Of a stretch of DNA of 64,000 nt, positions 53,771 through 62,199 are shown in pieces (positions within the stretch are counted from its first letter, which is position 1; each line of letters starts with the position of its first letter). Both the position numbers and the translations under genes were made by a program. This DNA comes from Ignavibacteria bacterium (lineage in GTDB: Bacteria > Bacteroidota > Ignavibacteria > Kapaibacteriales > UBA961). The notes under the pieces were generated by a model, which worked only from the letters and a program-made list of their open reading frames with translations, had not been told where the DNA came from and did not search any database. The stretch covers positions 27,787-91,786 of the forward strand of contig VGWD01000006.1 of assembly GCA_016873735.1 (NCBI GenBank). Direction: 5' to 3'.

Positions 53771-54664
53771 TTATGATGCAATGGATACAATGTGAGTGTG
53801 CATATCATACTCTATCAGACTGTCTTTTACCAATGCAGGTAAAATTGTTTGATCGAACCAATGAATATCCTGTTCATTCACAGGATGTTCAATGATTGCA
53901 GACAAGAGCAATTCTTTGCTTTCGGCATATAAAGGTCGATTTCGAAGACACTCGATGGTTCTTCCTCGCCATATTCTATTTGGCACATCTCTATGCGATG
54001 GTTCTTTTCTGCTTTTCTTTTTTGTTTGCATGTTCACTTGAAAAGCTGATTTGCAATGGATGTGTAGCGGACATTCATTGCATAGCGCATGTTTTGCCTT
54101 GCACCACCTTGCTCCGACATCCATCAAAGCTTGATGCCATTCCGATGCTTTGCCTCTGGGATATGCTTGATCTGCAAAAGAAGCAATCATGCTTTTCTTG
54201 GCATCGGCAGGATCGCTTATTCCCATTAACCGGGCATAAATTCTAAAAATGTTCACATCAATGATTGCCATGTCTTTGCCATGAGCAAATGCCATGATTG
54301 CCGATGCAGTATAGGGTCCGATTCCGGGCAGTGAAATCAATTCATCATAAGTATCCGGAATAATGCCACCAAATTTTTCAACTATTGTAATAGCACACTC
54401 TCTCAAACGCAATGCTCTATTATTATATCCAAGACCTTGCCATGCCATGATAATTTCTTGTTTTGTTGTCTCGGACAAAATTTGAACATTCGGATATTGC
54501 TCGATGAATACAGGAAAACGTTCGGCAATTCTTTGCGTTTGCGTTTGTTGCAACATGTATTCCGAGATGAGAACATGATATGGCTCAGGGTTGACATATC
54601 TCCAAGGAAAACTGCGCGCATCCCTTGCATACCATTCCAAAAGAGTTCGTTGTACTTCAATCAT
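53771..54664 (-). CDS. mutY: A/G-specific adenine glycosylase-like protein (MutY-type, no NUDIX domain)
   Basis: A 297-residue HhH-GPD glycosylase that would remove adenine mispaired with 8-oxoguanine. Glu35 (ISEYMLQQTQ) and Asp136 (IIDVNIFR) are the catalytic pair, LPGIGPYTA is the helix-hairpin-helix, and Cys188, Cys195, Cys198 and Cys204 form the 4Fe-4S loop with the 6-2-5 spacing. Classical MutY is ~350 residues with a NUDIX-like domain that reads 8-oxoG; here only ~90 residues follow the cluster, containing RDVPNRIWRGRTIECL, which look more like a small winged-helix tail. So the target choice is less sure than the chemistry. Confidence 0.88.
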   Translation of the reverse strand: MIEVQRTLLEWYARDARSFPWRYVNPEPYHVLISEYMLQQTQTQRIAERFPVFIEQYPNVQILSETTKQEIIMAWQGLGYNNRALRLRECAITIVEKFGGIIPDTYDELISLPGIGPYTASAIMAFAHGKDMAIIDVNIFRIYARLMGISDPADAKKSMIASFADQAYPRGKASEWHQALMDVGARWCKAKHALCNECPLHIHCKSAFQVNMQTKKKSRKEPSHRDVPNRIWRGRTIECLRNRPLYAESKELLLSAIIEHPVNEQDIHWFDQTILPALVKDSLIEYDMHTHIVSIAS

Positions 54665-54669
54665 TATGC

Positions 54670-54710
54670 TTCAAAAAACAAAGGCACTTCGTGAACCGAC
54701 GAAGTGCCTT
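54670..54710 (-). terminator. Rho-independent terminator after the lipoprotein gene
   Basis: AAGGCACTTCG (54681-54691) and CGAAGTGCCTT (54700-54710) form a perfect 11-bp stem with an eight-base loop. On the minus strand a T-rich run follows (54672-54680). It ends transcription of the gene at 54730 before mutY. Confidence 0.85.
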
Positions 54711-54729
54711 GAATATGTTCATTGTTTCA

Positions 54730-55785
54730 TCATAACATGCGGAATGTGCTGATGCTCTTTTCAAAAACAGGTTTATAGACATCCTGTTTTGGAATGAAAT
54801 AATTCATTGTGACGCGGAACATCTTATCGCCTTTGATTGCGAAATAAACGCGGCTTTGCACATTGCTGCCAAATGAATAATTCATGTAATAAGCTTCAAC
54901 CCCGCCCAATGTTGTTTTGGATGCACTTGCGGCGCCATAAGCTTTCTTATTGTCCTCAACAATCTTGGAGAGATTCTTTTGCTTTGAAGCGTCGATCACA
55001 TCAACTTGAATAGTGCAGTCGAGACGATCGCCCTGGAAACTCACTGAATAGATTGTACCCGAATTTTTCGTGCGCACACCATTGAAATTGTCCGGTATCG
55101 AAATAGCGAATCCGGTTCCATTCACGATTCTGCTTGTTGGTGAAGGTGGCGCAGCTTCGGCGTTCTGAACCAATGTGTCAGGTTTCTTCGCAATCGGATT
55201 TGAAGCAGGTATAAAGTTCTTTGCAATATTGTCGAAGGTTGGTTTATAGAATGAATAAGAATCACTGAATGCACTAAACTCAAGCACTGTTGCATAGGAA
55301 GTATCCTTCACAACGATGTACTTTTCACCTTCATATAATCCATCGGCCAGATTATATCTATAGCGAACACGATATGCCGGAAGACCTGCGATGGTCGTGC
55401 GTCTTTTTTCGGTGTAAAGAGAATCATTGATCATGTCAGTCATATTGTCAAGCACAACTGAATCAAGAATTCTTCCACGCAATGGCTGAAGAAACACTGC
55501 TATCTGGGCCGATGAATGATTTATTTCTCCGGGCATGGCATACACTTTTCTAAAAGATTCGCTTGCATCTTTACTTGGAAAAGCCATGAATCTTCTGCCG
55601 GATTCTTTTTGTAGCTCTTTCCAGTTTTGTGGATACTTTACTTTGAATGATGTTGCGGGGTCAACATATTCTTTGAGCGAACCAAGCGGTTCGGGACCCT
55701 TCGATTTTTCGCCGCATCCCCATAGAAACACAGATAGAACGATAAGTGTAAGTCCCTTGAAAGAAAAGAGTTTGATTATATTCAT
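54730..55785 (-). CDS. Lipoprotein with two PsbP/DUF1795-like domains
   Basis: 351 residues from the ATG ending at 55785; an upstream promoter at 55839-55868 rules out the longer frame. The signal ends LWGC, so Cys24 should carry the lipid. Residues ~40-190 (TSFKVKYPQNWKE, then YRVRYRYNLADGLYEGEKYIVVKD) resemble a PsbP/DUF1795 domain, and ~225-351 (GFAISIPDNFNG, then GVEAYYMNY) repeat the pattern, separated by a Pro/Ala linker. It is likely anchored in the outer or inner membrane. The function is unknown. It is a single-gene unit with its own promoter and terminator. Confidence 0.78.
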   Translation of the reverse strand: MNIIKLFSFKGLTLIVLSVFLWGCGEKSKGPEPLGSLKEYVDPATSFKVKYPQNWKELQKESGRRFMAFPSKDASESFRKVYAMPGEINHSSAQIAVFLQPLRGRILDSVVLDNMTDMINDSLYTEKRRTTIAGLPAYRVRYRYNLADGLYEGEKYIVVKDTSYATVLEFSAFSDSYSFYKPTFDNIAKNFIPASNPIAKKPDTLVQNAEAAPPSPTSRIVNGTGFAISIPDNFNGVRTKNSGTIYSVSFQGDRLDCTIQVDVIDASKQKNLSKIVEDNKKAYGAASASKTTLGGVEAYYMNYSFGSNVQSRVYFAIKGDKMFRVTMNYFIPKQDVYKPVFEKSISTFRML

Positions 55786-55838
55786 GATCGAAGGTTCTCC
55801 AGAACAATCTATTGAGTTGAAGTAAACATAAGCAAAGG

Positions 55839-55868
55839 CAAAGATAGAAAACTCCAATGAGAATTCAA
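55839..55868 (-). promoter_or_regulatory. Bacteroidota-type promoter of the lipoprotein gene
   Basis: On the minus strand TTG (55866-55868), a 19-base spacer and TATCTTTG (55839-55846), an exact TAnnTTTG match. Transcription should begin near 55833, with a leader of about 48 nt before the ATG ending at 55785. This is the clearest promoter in the window. Confidence 0.7.
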
Positions 55869-55903
55869 TTTCAGGAAATCTTTACATTGAGCTCCCGAAA
55901 TGA

Positions 55904-57292
55904 TCATTCGCCTTGAGCTTTTGAAAAGAGAGGATTATCTCCCTCATTATGAAGAATTTCCACATGCATCCAGGGATAATCCTTGGGGAATGCGGTGAGC
56001 AGAGCAATGATGTCTTCGCGCTGAACGGGCTGCTGGGCATAGAAACGACCGCGATAATAGTCCACCATCAAGATATCTGGTGCATTGCCCGGATAGATCT
56101 TTGTTCCACGATTGGAAATCATCGCCAATTTGAATGATCCGATGGTTTCGGGTAAAGCAGGGATTGATCCTGTTTTTGAACGAACAAACACATCAATTCC
56201 GTGAATATTCCAATCCTGTTGTTCCTTTGTGAGCGGTTCACGTGCAATGATGATTTTTGTTGGTGTTTCTTGTCCGGACACGGTATCTTCAGGAGCAATT
56301 CTTGAACAAATGGCATCTGTGAATTCTTGAGTAGACGCCTTTCCACCCAAATCGCCTGTTTTGATTCCTGCCTCCAAGGTTTGCTGCAAAGCGTCTTCTA
56401 TTCTTTTTGTATAACCATTCAATCCCAGATAACGAAGCATTTGCAAACCGGAGAGTAAAATTGCGGTTGGATTTGCAAGTCCTTTCCCTGCGATATCGGG
56501 AGCTGAACCATGCACTGCTTCAAATACGGCTGAATCCTGACCGATATTTCCTCCGGGTGCAACACCGAGACCGCCAACCAAACCGGCACATAAATCTGAT
56601 GCGATGTCACCAAACAAATTTGGCAATAACAATACATCAAATTGTTCGGGCTTCGTAACCAATTGCATACATAGATTATCAATCAAAATATCATCATGTT
56701 GAATCTGAGGATAATCAGCTGCAACTTCTTGAAATGAACGAAGAAATAATCCATCTGTGATTTTTTGAATATTGGCCTTATGCACGCAAGTCACGCGTTT
56801 GCGACCGCTCAGTTTCGCCATTTCGAAAGCGTATCTGGCTGCATTGCGAGATCCGGAACGAGTGATCAAACGAAGACATTGTGCTACTTCAGGTGTTTGC
56901 ATATGCTCGATTCCACCATAAGTATCTTCAAGATTTTCTCTGACGATGATCAAGTCCACATTGTCAAAACGAGTTTTGATACCGGGCAAAGATTTTGAAG
57001 GACGAACATTGGCAAACAAATCAAGTGATTTACGAATTGTCACATTGATACTCTTATGACCACCACCTATCGGCGTTGTCGTTGGGGCTTTCAAAGCAAC
57101 TTTGTTTCGAATGATCGAATCCAAGGTTTCCTGCGGAATTCCATTTCCATATTTCTCAATGCAATACAATCCTGCATCGGCTTCCTCCCAAGTGATCGGC
57201 ACATTGGCAGTGGAGAAAATGGTTTGTACGGCATGCGATATTTCCGGACCTATTCCATCGCCTTTGATCAATGTTGCTGTTTGCTTGTTCAT
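55904..57292 (-). CDS. icd: Isocitrate dehydrogenase with C-terminal extension (Thermus/Rickettsia type)
   Basis: A 462-residue beta-decarboxylating dehydrogenase that turns isocitrate into 2-oxoglutarate. It has the family start LIKGDGIGPEI, APTTTPIGGGHKSINVTIRKSLDLFANVRP for substrate binding (read in two parts), VRENLEDTYGG, NLFGDIASDLCAGLVGG and HGSAPDIAGK for cofactor. The core ends near residue 335; ~125 residues follow (from DWNIHGIDVFVRS to the end), as in the longer enzymes of Thermus and Rickettsia. NAD or NADP preference is not settled. It is 25 bp downstream of the FtsL-like gene. Confidence 0.93.
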   Translation of the reverse strand: MNKQTATLIKGDGIGPEISHAVQTIFSTANVPITWEEADAGLYCIEKYGNGIPQETLDSIIRNKVALKAPTTTPIGGGHKSINVTIRKSLDLFANVRPSKSLPGIKTRFDNVDLIIVRENLEDTYGGIEHMQTPEVAQCLRLITRSGSRNAARYAFEMAKLSGRKRVTCVHKANIQKITDGLFLRSFQEVAADYPQIQHDDILIDNLCMQLVTKPEQFDVLLLPNLFGDIASDLCAGLVGGLGVAPGGNIGQDSAVFEAVHGSAPDIAGKGLANPTAILLSGLQMLRYLGLNGYTKRIEDALQQTLEAGIKTGDLGGKASTQEFTDAICSRIAPEDTVSGQETPTKIIIAREPLTKEQQDWNIHGIDVFVRSKTGSIPALPETIGSFKLAMISNRGTKIYPGNAPDILMVDYYRGRFYAQQPVQREDIIALLTAFPKDYPWMHVEILHNEGDNPLFSKAQGE

Positions 57293-57317
57293 GGTTTATA
57301 TATTAAAATTGCAACAT

Positions 57318-57650
57318 TCAAGGAGTTACGCTTGTAGGTGCTTTGGAATTGGGAATCATCCCCAGTCTCTGTTTTGCCAATTCTGTTATTCGTGGCGCCG
57401 ACTGCATGTCGAGAACTTTTGATTTCAATTGTTGATTCACAGATATCAATGAGTCTCTTGTCTTTTCCAAAGCTCTTACTTCATTGAGCATTTTATTGAC
57501 GCGCATCACATTATTGATATAAATCGCCGTGCCGCCAGCAGCCAATATCAACACGAACATCAAGGATATTCGATTGAGAAATTTTCGAGCCCTGCTCACG
57601 GTCTGTGATTCTTTTGGCGCTTGAGCATTATGTATTTGTCTAACTGCCAT
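57318..57650 (-). CDS. FtsL-like cell-division protein
   Basis: A 110-residue bitopic protein: a basic cytoplasmic N terminus (~30 residues), one membrane helix near 28-48 (ISLMFVLILAAGGTAIYI), then a coiled coil (LNEVRALEKTRDSLISVNQQL) and the end RITELAKQRLGMI, a pattern typical of FtsL and its relative FtsB. It would sit in the divisome, where FtsL helps activate septal wall synthesis. It overlaps ddl by one base (TGATG), which fits a cell-wall/division context. FtsL and FtsB cannot be separated with certainty. Confidence 0.8.
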   Translation of the reverse strand: MAVRQIHNAQAPKESQTVSRARKFLNRISLMFVLILAAGGTAIYINNVMRVNKMLNEVRALEKTRDSLISVNQQLKSKVLDMQSAPRITELAKQRLGMIPNSKAPTSVTP

Positions 57651-58663
57651 CAGGATAAAGCGATGATGCGTTCACAAAGTTCAGGTAATTCAATTCCATA
57701 TTCTTTTGCAGCCATGGGCACCAAACTTGTGGAACTGAAACCCGGTATGGTATTCACCTCCAAACAATATGGGACTTGCTCATCATCCAATCTGAAATCC
57801 ACTCGGCTATATGCTGTACAACCCAAAACCTTGTGCGCTGAAATTGCAAGATTCTGAACAAATTCTGCAATATCATTGCTTAAATCTGCAGGACAATGAT
57901 AAGCGGTTTCACCTTTGGTGTATTTATGCTTATAATCATAAAAACCACCTTCGGGAATAATCTCTATGATCGGCAGTGCTTCATCACCAAGAACCGCGAC
58001 GGTCAATTCCCTTCCTTCAATGTATGATTCGATCAGAATGACATCCGCATAATTTCCTGCTTCAATCAATGCATTGCGAATCGAGTCAATATCGGGTCTG
58101 TGGAGAATGGTCATGCCCACAGTTGAACCCTGATTATTCGGCTTGATCACAAGAGACCCTGACAAATCAGTGATGATTTCCTGAAGCGCATCATCATCAT
58201 CGAAATCACCTTTGCTTTTCACTGCTATCGCCCAAGGGGGAGTCATGATATTCATTGCGGACATCATCATTTTCGAAGCAACTTTGTCCATCGCCAATGC
58301 ACTGGCCAATACTTTGCTTCCTGTATATTTTACACCTTTGGCTTCCAACAATGCTTGAAAAATTCCATCTTCGCCATTTGTGCCATGAATAAGCATGAAT
58401 GCGATGTCGATGCCTTCAAATGCTGAAGACATCACGCATTCCAACATTCGCTGTTTTGGAAGTGCAAGTATTTCCGCACTCGGAAGAATAGAAGGGTCGA
58501 TGGTGATTTGTTCTTTATTGCGTATGCAATCCGATCCAAATGCCGGATCGATGATTCGAACTGAATGCCCAAGGGATTCCAATGCATTTGTGGCAGCCAA
58601 TCCGCCAACTAGCGAAACATTTCTTTCAGGTGAAATTCCACCGCAAATGACGGCTATGTTCAT
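57650..58663 (-). CDS. ddl: D-alanine--D-alanine ligase
   Basis: A 337-residue ATP-grasp ligase that makes D-Ala-D-Ala for peptidoglycan. Blocks seen are VICGGISPERNVSLVGG at the start, LIHGTNGEDGIFQALLE, KYTGSKVLASALAMDK, LVIKPNNQGSTVGM, ESYIEGRELTVAVLG, YSRVDFRLDD and CLEVNTIPGFSSTSLVP. Metal-binding Asp/Glu/Asn are in DFRLDD and LEVNT. It is coupled to the FtsL-like gene downstream, with a small membrane-protein gene 31 bp before it. Confidence 0.96.
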   Translation of the reverse strand: MNIAVICGGISPERNVSLVGGLAATNALESLGHSVRIIDPAFGSDCIRNKEQITIDPSILPSAEILALPKQRMLECVMSSAFEGIDIAFMLIHGTNGEDGIFQALLEAKGVKYTGSKVLASALAMDKVASKMMMSAMNIMTPPWAIAVKSKGDFDDDDALQEIITDLSGSLVIKPNNQGSTVGMTILHRPDIDSIRNALIEAGNYADVILIESYIEGRELTVAVLGDEALPIIEIIPEGGFYDYKHKYTKGETAYHCPADLSNDIAEFVQNLAISAHKVLGCTAYSRVDFRLDDEQVPYCLEVNTIPGFSSTSLVPMAAKEYGIELPELCERIIALS

Positions 58664-58694
58664 GATTGAATCCGTAAAGTCAAGAAACTATGCA

Positions 58695-58898
58695 TCACTG
58701 TTCCAATTTGGCAAATATCCTTTTCCTCAAGACCTGCAAACCGATTACTGCAATCATCATGCATGTTCCTGCAATGATGAAGAGTATGTCCCCTTGAAGG
58801 AAATACCCTGCGAAAAAAGCCAAACCTGCAGTGAAATTACTTATCTGCAAAACCAAGAGTGCTTTCTTTATCTTGCTGATGAGAGCATCATTATTCAT
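58695..58898 (-). CDS. Small membrane protein, unknown function
   Basis: 67 residues from the ATG ending at 58898 (MNNDALISKIKKAL). Two hydrophobic segments near residues 11-29 and 36-56 suggest a membrane hairpin, and the end is basic (LRKRIFAKLEQ). No family is recognised. It is the first gene of the ddl-ftsL-icd run and has an exact TAnnTTTG box ~36 bp upstream. Confidence 0.65.
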   Translation of the reverse strand: MNNDALISKIKKALLVLQISNFTAGLAFFAGYFLQGDILFIIAGTCMMIAVIGLQVLRKRIFAKLEQ

Positions 58899-58933
58899 AG
58901 TGATATTTTGTGTAGTATTGGGTGACAAGACTA

Positions 58934-58941
58934 CAAAAATA
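58934..58941 (-). promoter_or_regulatory. Candidate promoter -7 element for the ddl unit
   Basis: The minus strand reads TATTTTTG, an exact TAnnTTTG match. No TTG lies 17-23 bases upstream. Transcription would begin ~30 nt before the ATG ending at 58898. Confidence 0.4.
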
Positions 58942-59042
58942 TCAAAAAGTCCTCATTTTTTAGGGGTTTTCCTTGATTCAATCGCACTTTGAGATATCCC
59001 CTACATTGTGCCCTCCTCTACCCACATAAGCCAAATGAGCCG

Positions 59043-59050
59043 TATATTTG
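59043..59050 (+). promoter_or_regulatory. Candidate promoter -7 element for pheT
   Basis: TATATTTG matches TAnnTTTG exactly; the nearest upstream TTG (59006-59008) is too far away. The leader would be about 52 nt. I see no T-box or other leader structure in it. Confidence 0.4.
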
Positions 59051-59108
59051 CATGGTCAAAACCTTGATATAGTCGATTTCCCTTTTGTAAAACATTTCTC
59101 ATTGCTCA

Positions 59109-61553
59109 ATGATTGCTTCCGTCAACTGGTTAAAAGAGTGCTATCCTTTTCAAAAGCCTATCACAGAAGTAGCTGATGGACTCACGATGCTCGGCATCGA
59201 GGTTGAGTCAATCCGAGATGAATCGGCAATATATGCGGGTTTTGTGACAGGCAAAGTATTAAGCAGAGAGCCACATCCAAATGCGGATTCTTTGTCGATA
59301 TGCACGGTAAATACCGGAACGAGTGAAGCCATCATCATTTGTGGCGCACCGAATGTGGATGCCGGACAAACAGTAATAGTTGCTCAATCCGGAGCTTGTG
59401 TACCCAACGGTGGATTCATCATTGGAAAAAGAAAAATCCGCGGAATAGAATCGAATGGTATGATTTGCAGCAAACATGAACTGAATCTCGGGGAAGATGA
59501 TGGAGGAATATGGGTATTGCCGGATGATTCCCCGATTGGTATTGCTTTGACAGAATTTCTCGGAATGAATGATATCCTTCTTGAAATCGGAATTACACCA
59601 AATAGAGCGGATTGTTTAAGCCATATCGGACTGGCCAGGGAAATTGCCTGTTTCGAAAACAATATCTCATCAGTGAAGATACCGGCTTCTGATCAGGCGG
59701 AAGCATTATATTCTTTGCATCGATCGGAAGGTAATCCATCCATCGAGATTCAGGATTCTGATTTGTGTTATCGTTATATAGGATTGAAAATTTCAGGGAT
59801 CAAGAATGGTCCATCTCCGGATTGGCTCAAAAGAAGATTGGAATCAATTGGGCTACGTCCAAAAAACATCGTGGTTGATGTAAGCAATTATGTGATGTTC
59901 GAGACGGGGCAGCCTCTGCACACATTCGATGCAGATTTGATTGCAGGCAACACCATCATCATCAAAAGAGCAGAGTCCGGTCAAATGTATGAAACGCTTG
60001 ACGGCAAATCCCGCAAATTGGACAATCATATGTTGTTGATTTGTGATGCAGAAAAACCAATTGCAATTGCAGGCGTGATGGGTGGGAAAAACAGTGAGAT
60101 TTCCGATCAGACTGAATCGGTGTTTATTGAATCGGCATACTTTCAACCATCTTCAATTCGTAAAACAGCCAAAACTTTGGGAATCTCAAGTGATGCTGCA
60201 TTTCGGTTCGAGAGGGGCGTTGATATCAATATCATTCAACATGCCGCAAAAAGAGCCGCACAAATGATCATCGAATTGGCAGGCGGATATATTGCCAATG
60301 CAATGGTTGATGAATATCCTAATAAGCATGCAGACACAACAATTCAACTAAGGATTCAACGTGCCAATGACTTACTCGGCATTTCTTTGGATTCATCAAA
60401 GGCAAAAACTTGCCTAGAAGCAATCGGATGTAAAATCATTGATCATTCTGAAACAGCACTACAAGTAGTGTCGCCAAGTTGGCGTATAGACATCCATGAA
60501 GAAATCGATTTGATTGAAGAATTGGCTCGCATTGTCGGTTATGACAATCTCCCCATGAATACTGATGTACGTTTTCCCGGAAATGTAATCATCGATCCCA
60601 AACTCAAGCAGCACCCATTGAGAAATGCTTTAAGAAGTCAATTGACTTCAATGGGATTACAAGAGATCGTCACCTATACATTGATGGACGCTGAGAATGC
60701 AATGCATTTCACGGATACACCGGTTCGATTGCTAAATCCACTCGGCGAAGAATATTCCGTGATGCGTCCCTCACTCATCCCCGCATCTCTTGAAAGTATT
60801 TCAAGAAATTGGAATGCAGGTCAAAAAAGCATTGCAATCTTTGACATTGGAAGAGTCTTTCATAAGGATATGTCTGTAAAAGATTCCATCATTTCTCTCG
60901 AAGGGTATAAAGAACGAGAACATGCGGTTATCATGTTGGCAGGTTCCAATGCCCAGCATCATTGGAATGAGAAAAATCGACTTGTTGATTTTTATGATGC
61001 AAAGGGTTTGGCAGAAGCATTGTTGAAATTCGCAAGAGTTGATAATTATTCAATCACACAGTCTTTACCAACAGAATTTGCCCCGGATTCAGTCATGAGT
61101 ACAAATGCAATCGCGCTTGTGTCTGAAAAACAAACAATTGCATGCATCGGACAATTATTGCCGGCTTATTGCGCGACATTTGATTGTGAAATGCCCGTCT
61201 TCGCAATCGTTATAGACTTGACTGCCTTGTATGCATTAAAACGAGTGAAGCCATCTTATAAACCGATAAGTGTTTTTCCCGCAGTGCATCGAGATCTCTC
61301 TTTCATCGTGGACTCATCACAAACAGCAAAAAACATGATGAATACAGCGCGTTCAGGCGCAAGCAAATTATTGATTGATATCACTGTATTCGATATTTTC
61401 AAAGGTCCTTCAATTGGCGAAGGAAAGACATCCATCGGATTGAGATTGACATTTCAATCACATGAAAGAACTTTGATTGAAGAAGAAATCAATCACGAGT
61501 TACTTGCCATTAAAGAATCGCTGATTTCGAAGCATCAAGCAATAATGAGATAA
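59109..61553 (+). CDS. pheT: Phenylalanyl-tRNA synthetase beta subunit
   Basis: An 814-residue protein of normal bacterial length. The N-terminal tRNA-binding (OB) domain lies near 40-150 (GFVTGKVLSREPHPNADSLS, ICGAPNVDAGQ); B3/B4 editing at ~205-400 (NIVVDVSNYVMFETGQPLH); B5 at ~410-480; the catalytic-like core at ~490-690; and the ferredoxin-fold anticodon-binding domain at the end (FPAVHRDLSFIVDSSQ). It joins phenylalanine to tRNA-Phe with PheS, whose gene is not in the window. There is no clear ribosome binding site, as is common in Bacteroidota. Confidence 0.97.
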   Translation: MIASVNWLKECYPFQKPITEVADGLTMLGIEVESIRDESAIYAGFVTGKVLSREPHPNADSLSICTVNTGTSEAIIICGAPNVDAGQTVIVAQSGACVPNGGFIIGKRKIRGIESNGMICSKHELNLGEDDGGIWVLPDDSPIGIALTEFLGMNDILLEIGITPNRADCLSHIGLAREIACFENNISSVKIPASDQAEALYSLHRSEGNPSIEIQDSDLCYRYIGLKISGIKNGPSPDWLKRRLESIGLRPKNIVVDVSNYVMFETGQPLHTFDADLIAGNTIIIKRAESGQMYETLDGKSRKLDNHMLLICDAEKPIAIAGVMGGKNSEISDQTESVFIESAYFQPSSIRKTAKTLGISSDAAFRFERGVDINIIQHAAKRAAQMIIELAGGYIANAMVDEYPNKHADTTIQLRIQRANDLLGISLDSSKAKTCLEAIGCKIIDHSETALQVVSPSWRIDIHEEIDLIEELARIVGYDNLPMNTDVRFPGNVIIDPKLKQHPLRNALRSQLTSMGLQEIVTYTLMDAENAMHFTDTPVRLLNPLGEEYSVMRPSLIPASLESISRNWNAGQKSIAIFDIGRVFHKDMSVKDSIISLEGYKEREHAVIMLAGSNAQHHWNEKNRLVDFYDAKGLAEALLKFARVDNYSITQSLPTEFAPDSVMSTNAIALVSEKQTIACIGQLLPAYCATFDCEMPVFAIVIDLTALYALKRVKPSYKPISVFPAVHRDLSFIVDSSQTAKNMMNTARSGASKLLIDITVFDIFKGPSIGEGKTSIGLRLTFQSHERTLIEEEINHELLAIKESLISKHQAIMR

Positions 61554-61557
61554 TGCG

Positions 61558-62169
61558 ATGGATATCAATGCAATCATTACCACACTCAATGCTCAAATGT
61601 CTAACCCTGGATCACGAGGCATTCTGACATTTGAAGAAGATATATTTTCGACACTAACAGTTGACGATGCAAAACATATCATTTCGCAAATCGGCACTGC
61701 TCATTTGATGCGATTGCCAAAAAAAGAACAGATGTTTTTTGAATGGCTTAAAGAGCAGCATCCTCTTGTATGGAATGATTTGTGGGGTAATGACGATGAA
61801 GATCATAGATACACTGTCGGGCTTGAATTTCTTCCACTTATGATGGATCCTGTTCGGGGTTTTCCCATTTGCGATTTATTGACATTGGAAAATTATTTCT
61901 TTGTTCCGGATCATTTGGTAGGTGAGGAAATTCCTTTTTATTTGGAAGCAGTAAAAGAGCGATATCTCAAACAGGAAACAGTAACAGTTGCACAATTACT
62001 GGTATTGGAGATAAGCATGGCACCTATTGATGCATGGAGATTTTCTTATCATCATCGCATTGAATTTGAACGTGTGGTCAAAGCAATTCAGGACCTCAAG
62101 GAAGAAGGTATGCTTCTTCATTTGGGAAAAGCCGAAGATTTGGCTGACTTTGTTTCTTTTGAATACTAA
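61558..62169 (+). CDS. Hypothetical protein following pheT
   Basis: A 203-residue soluble protein I do not recognise. It is acidic and mostly helical, with a conserved-looking middle (LMMDPVRGFPICDLLTLENYFFVPDHL) and no signal peptide or membrane helix. It begins 4 bp after pheT and ends 30 bp before the response regulator, so it is probably co-transcribed with both. A regulatory role is possible but has no support in the sequence. Confidence 0.7.
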   Translation: MDINAIITTLNAQMSNPGSRGILTFEEDIFSTLTVDDAKHIISQIGTAHLMRLPKKEQMFFEWLKEQHPLVWNDLWGNDDEDHRYTVGLEFLPLMMDPVRGFPICDLLTLENYFFVPDHLVGEEIPFYLEAVKERYLKQETVTVAQLLVLEISMAPIDAWRFSYHHRIEFERVVKAIQDLKEEGMLLHLGKAEDLADFVSFEY

Positions 62170-62199
62170 TAATATGCATATTCTTTCCGGATCTAATCA

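Noticed and set aside
58929..59108. T-box or other amino-acid-sensing leader before pheT
   Set aside because: No T-box sequence, Phe-rich leader peptide or strong antiterminator stems are visible in the ~180 bp.
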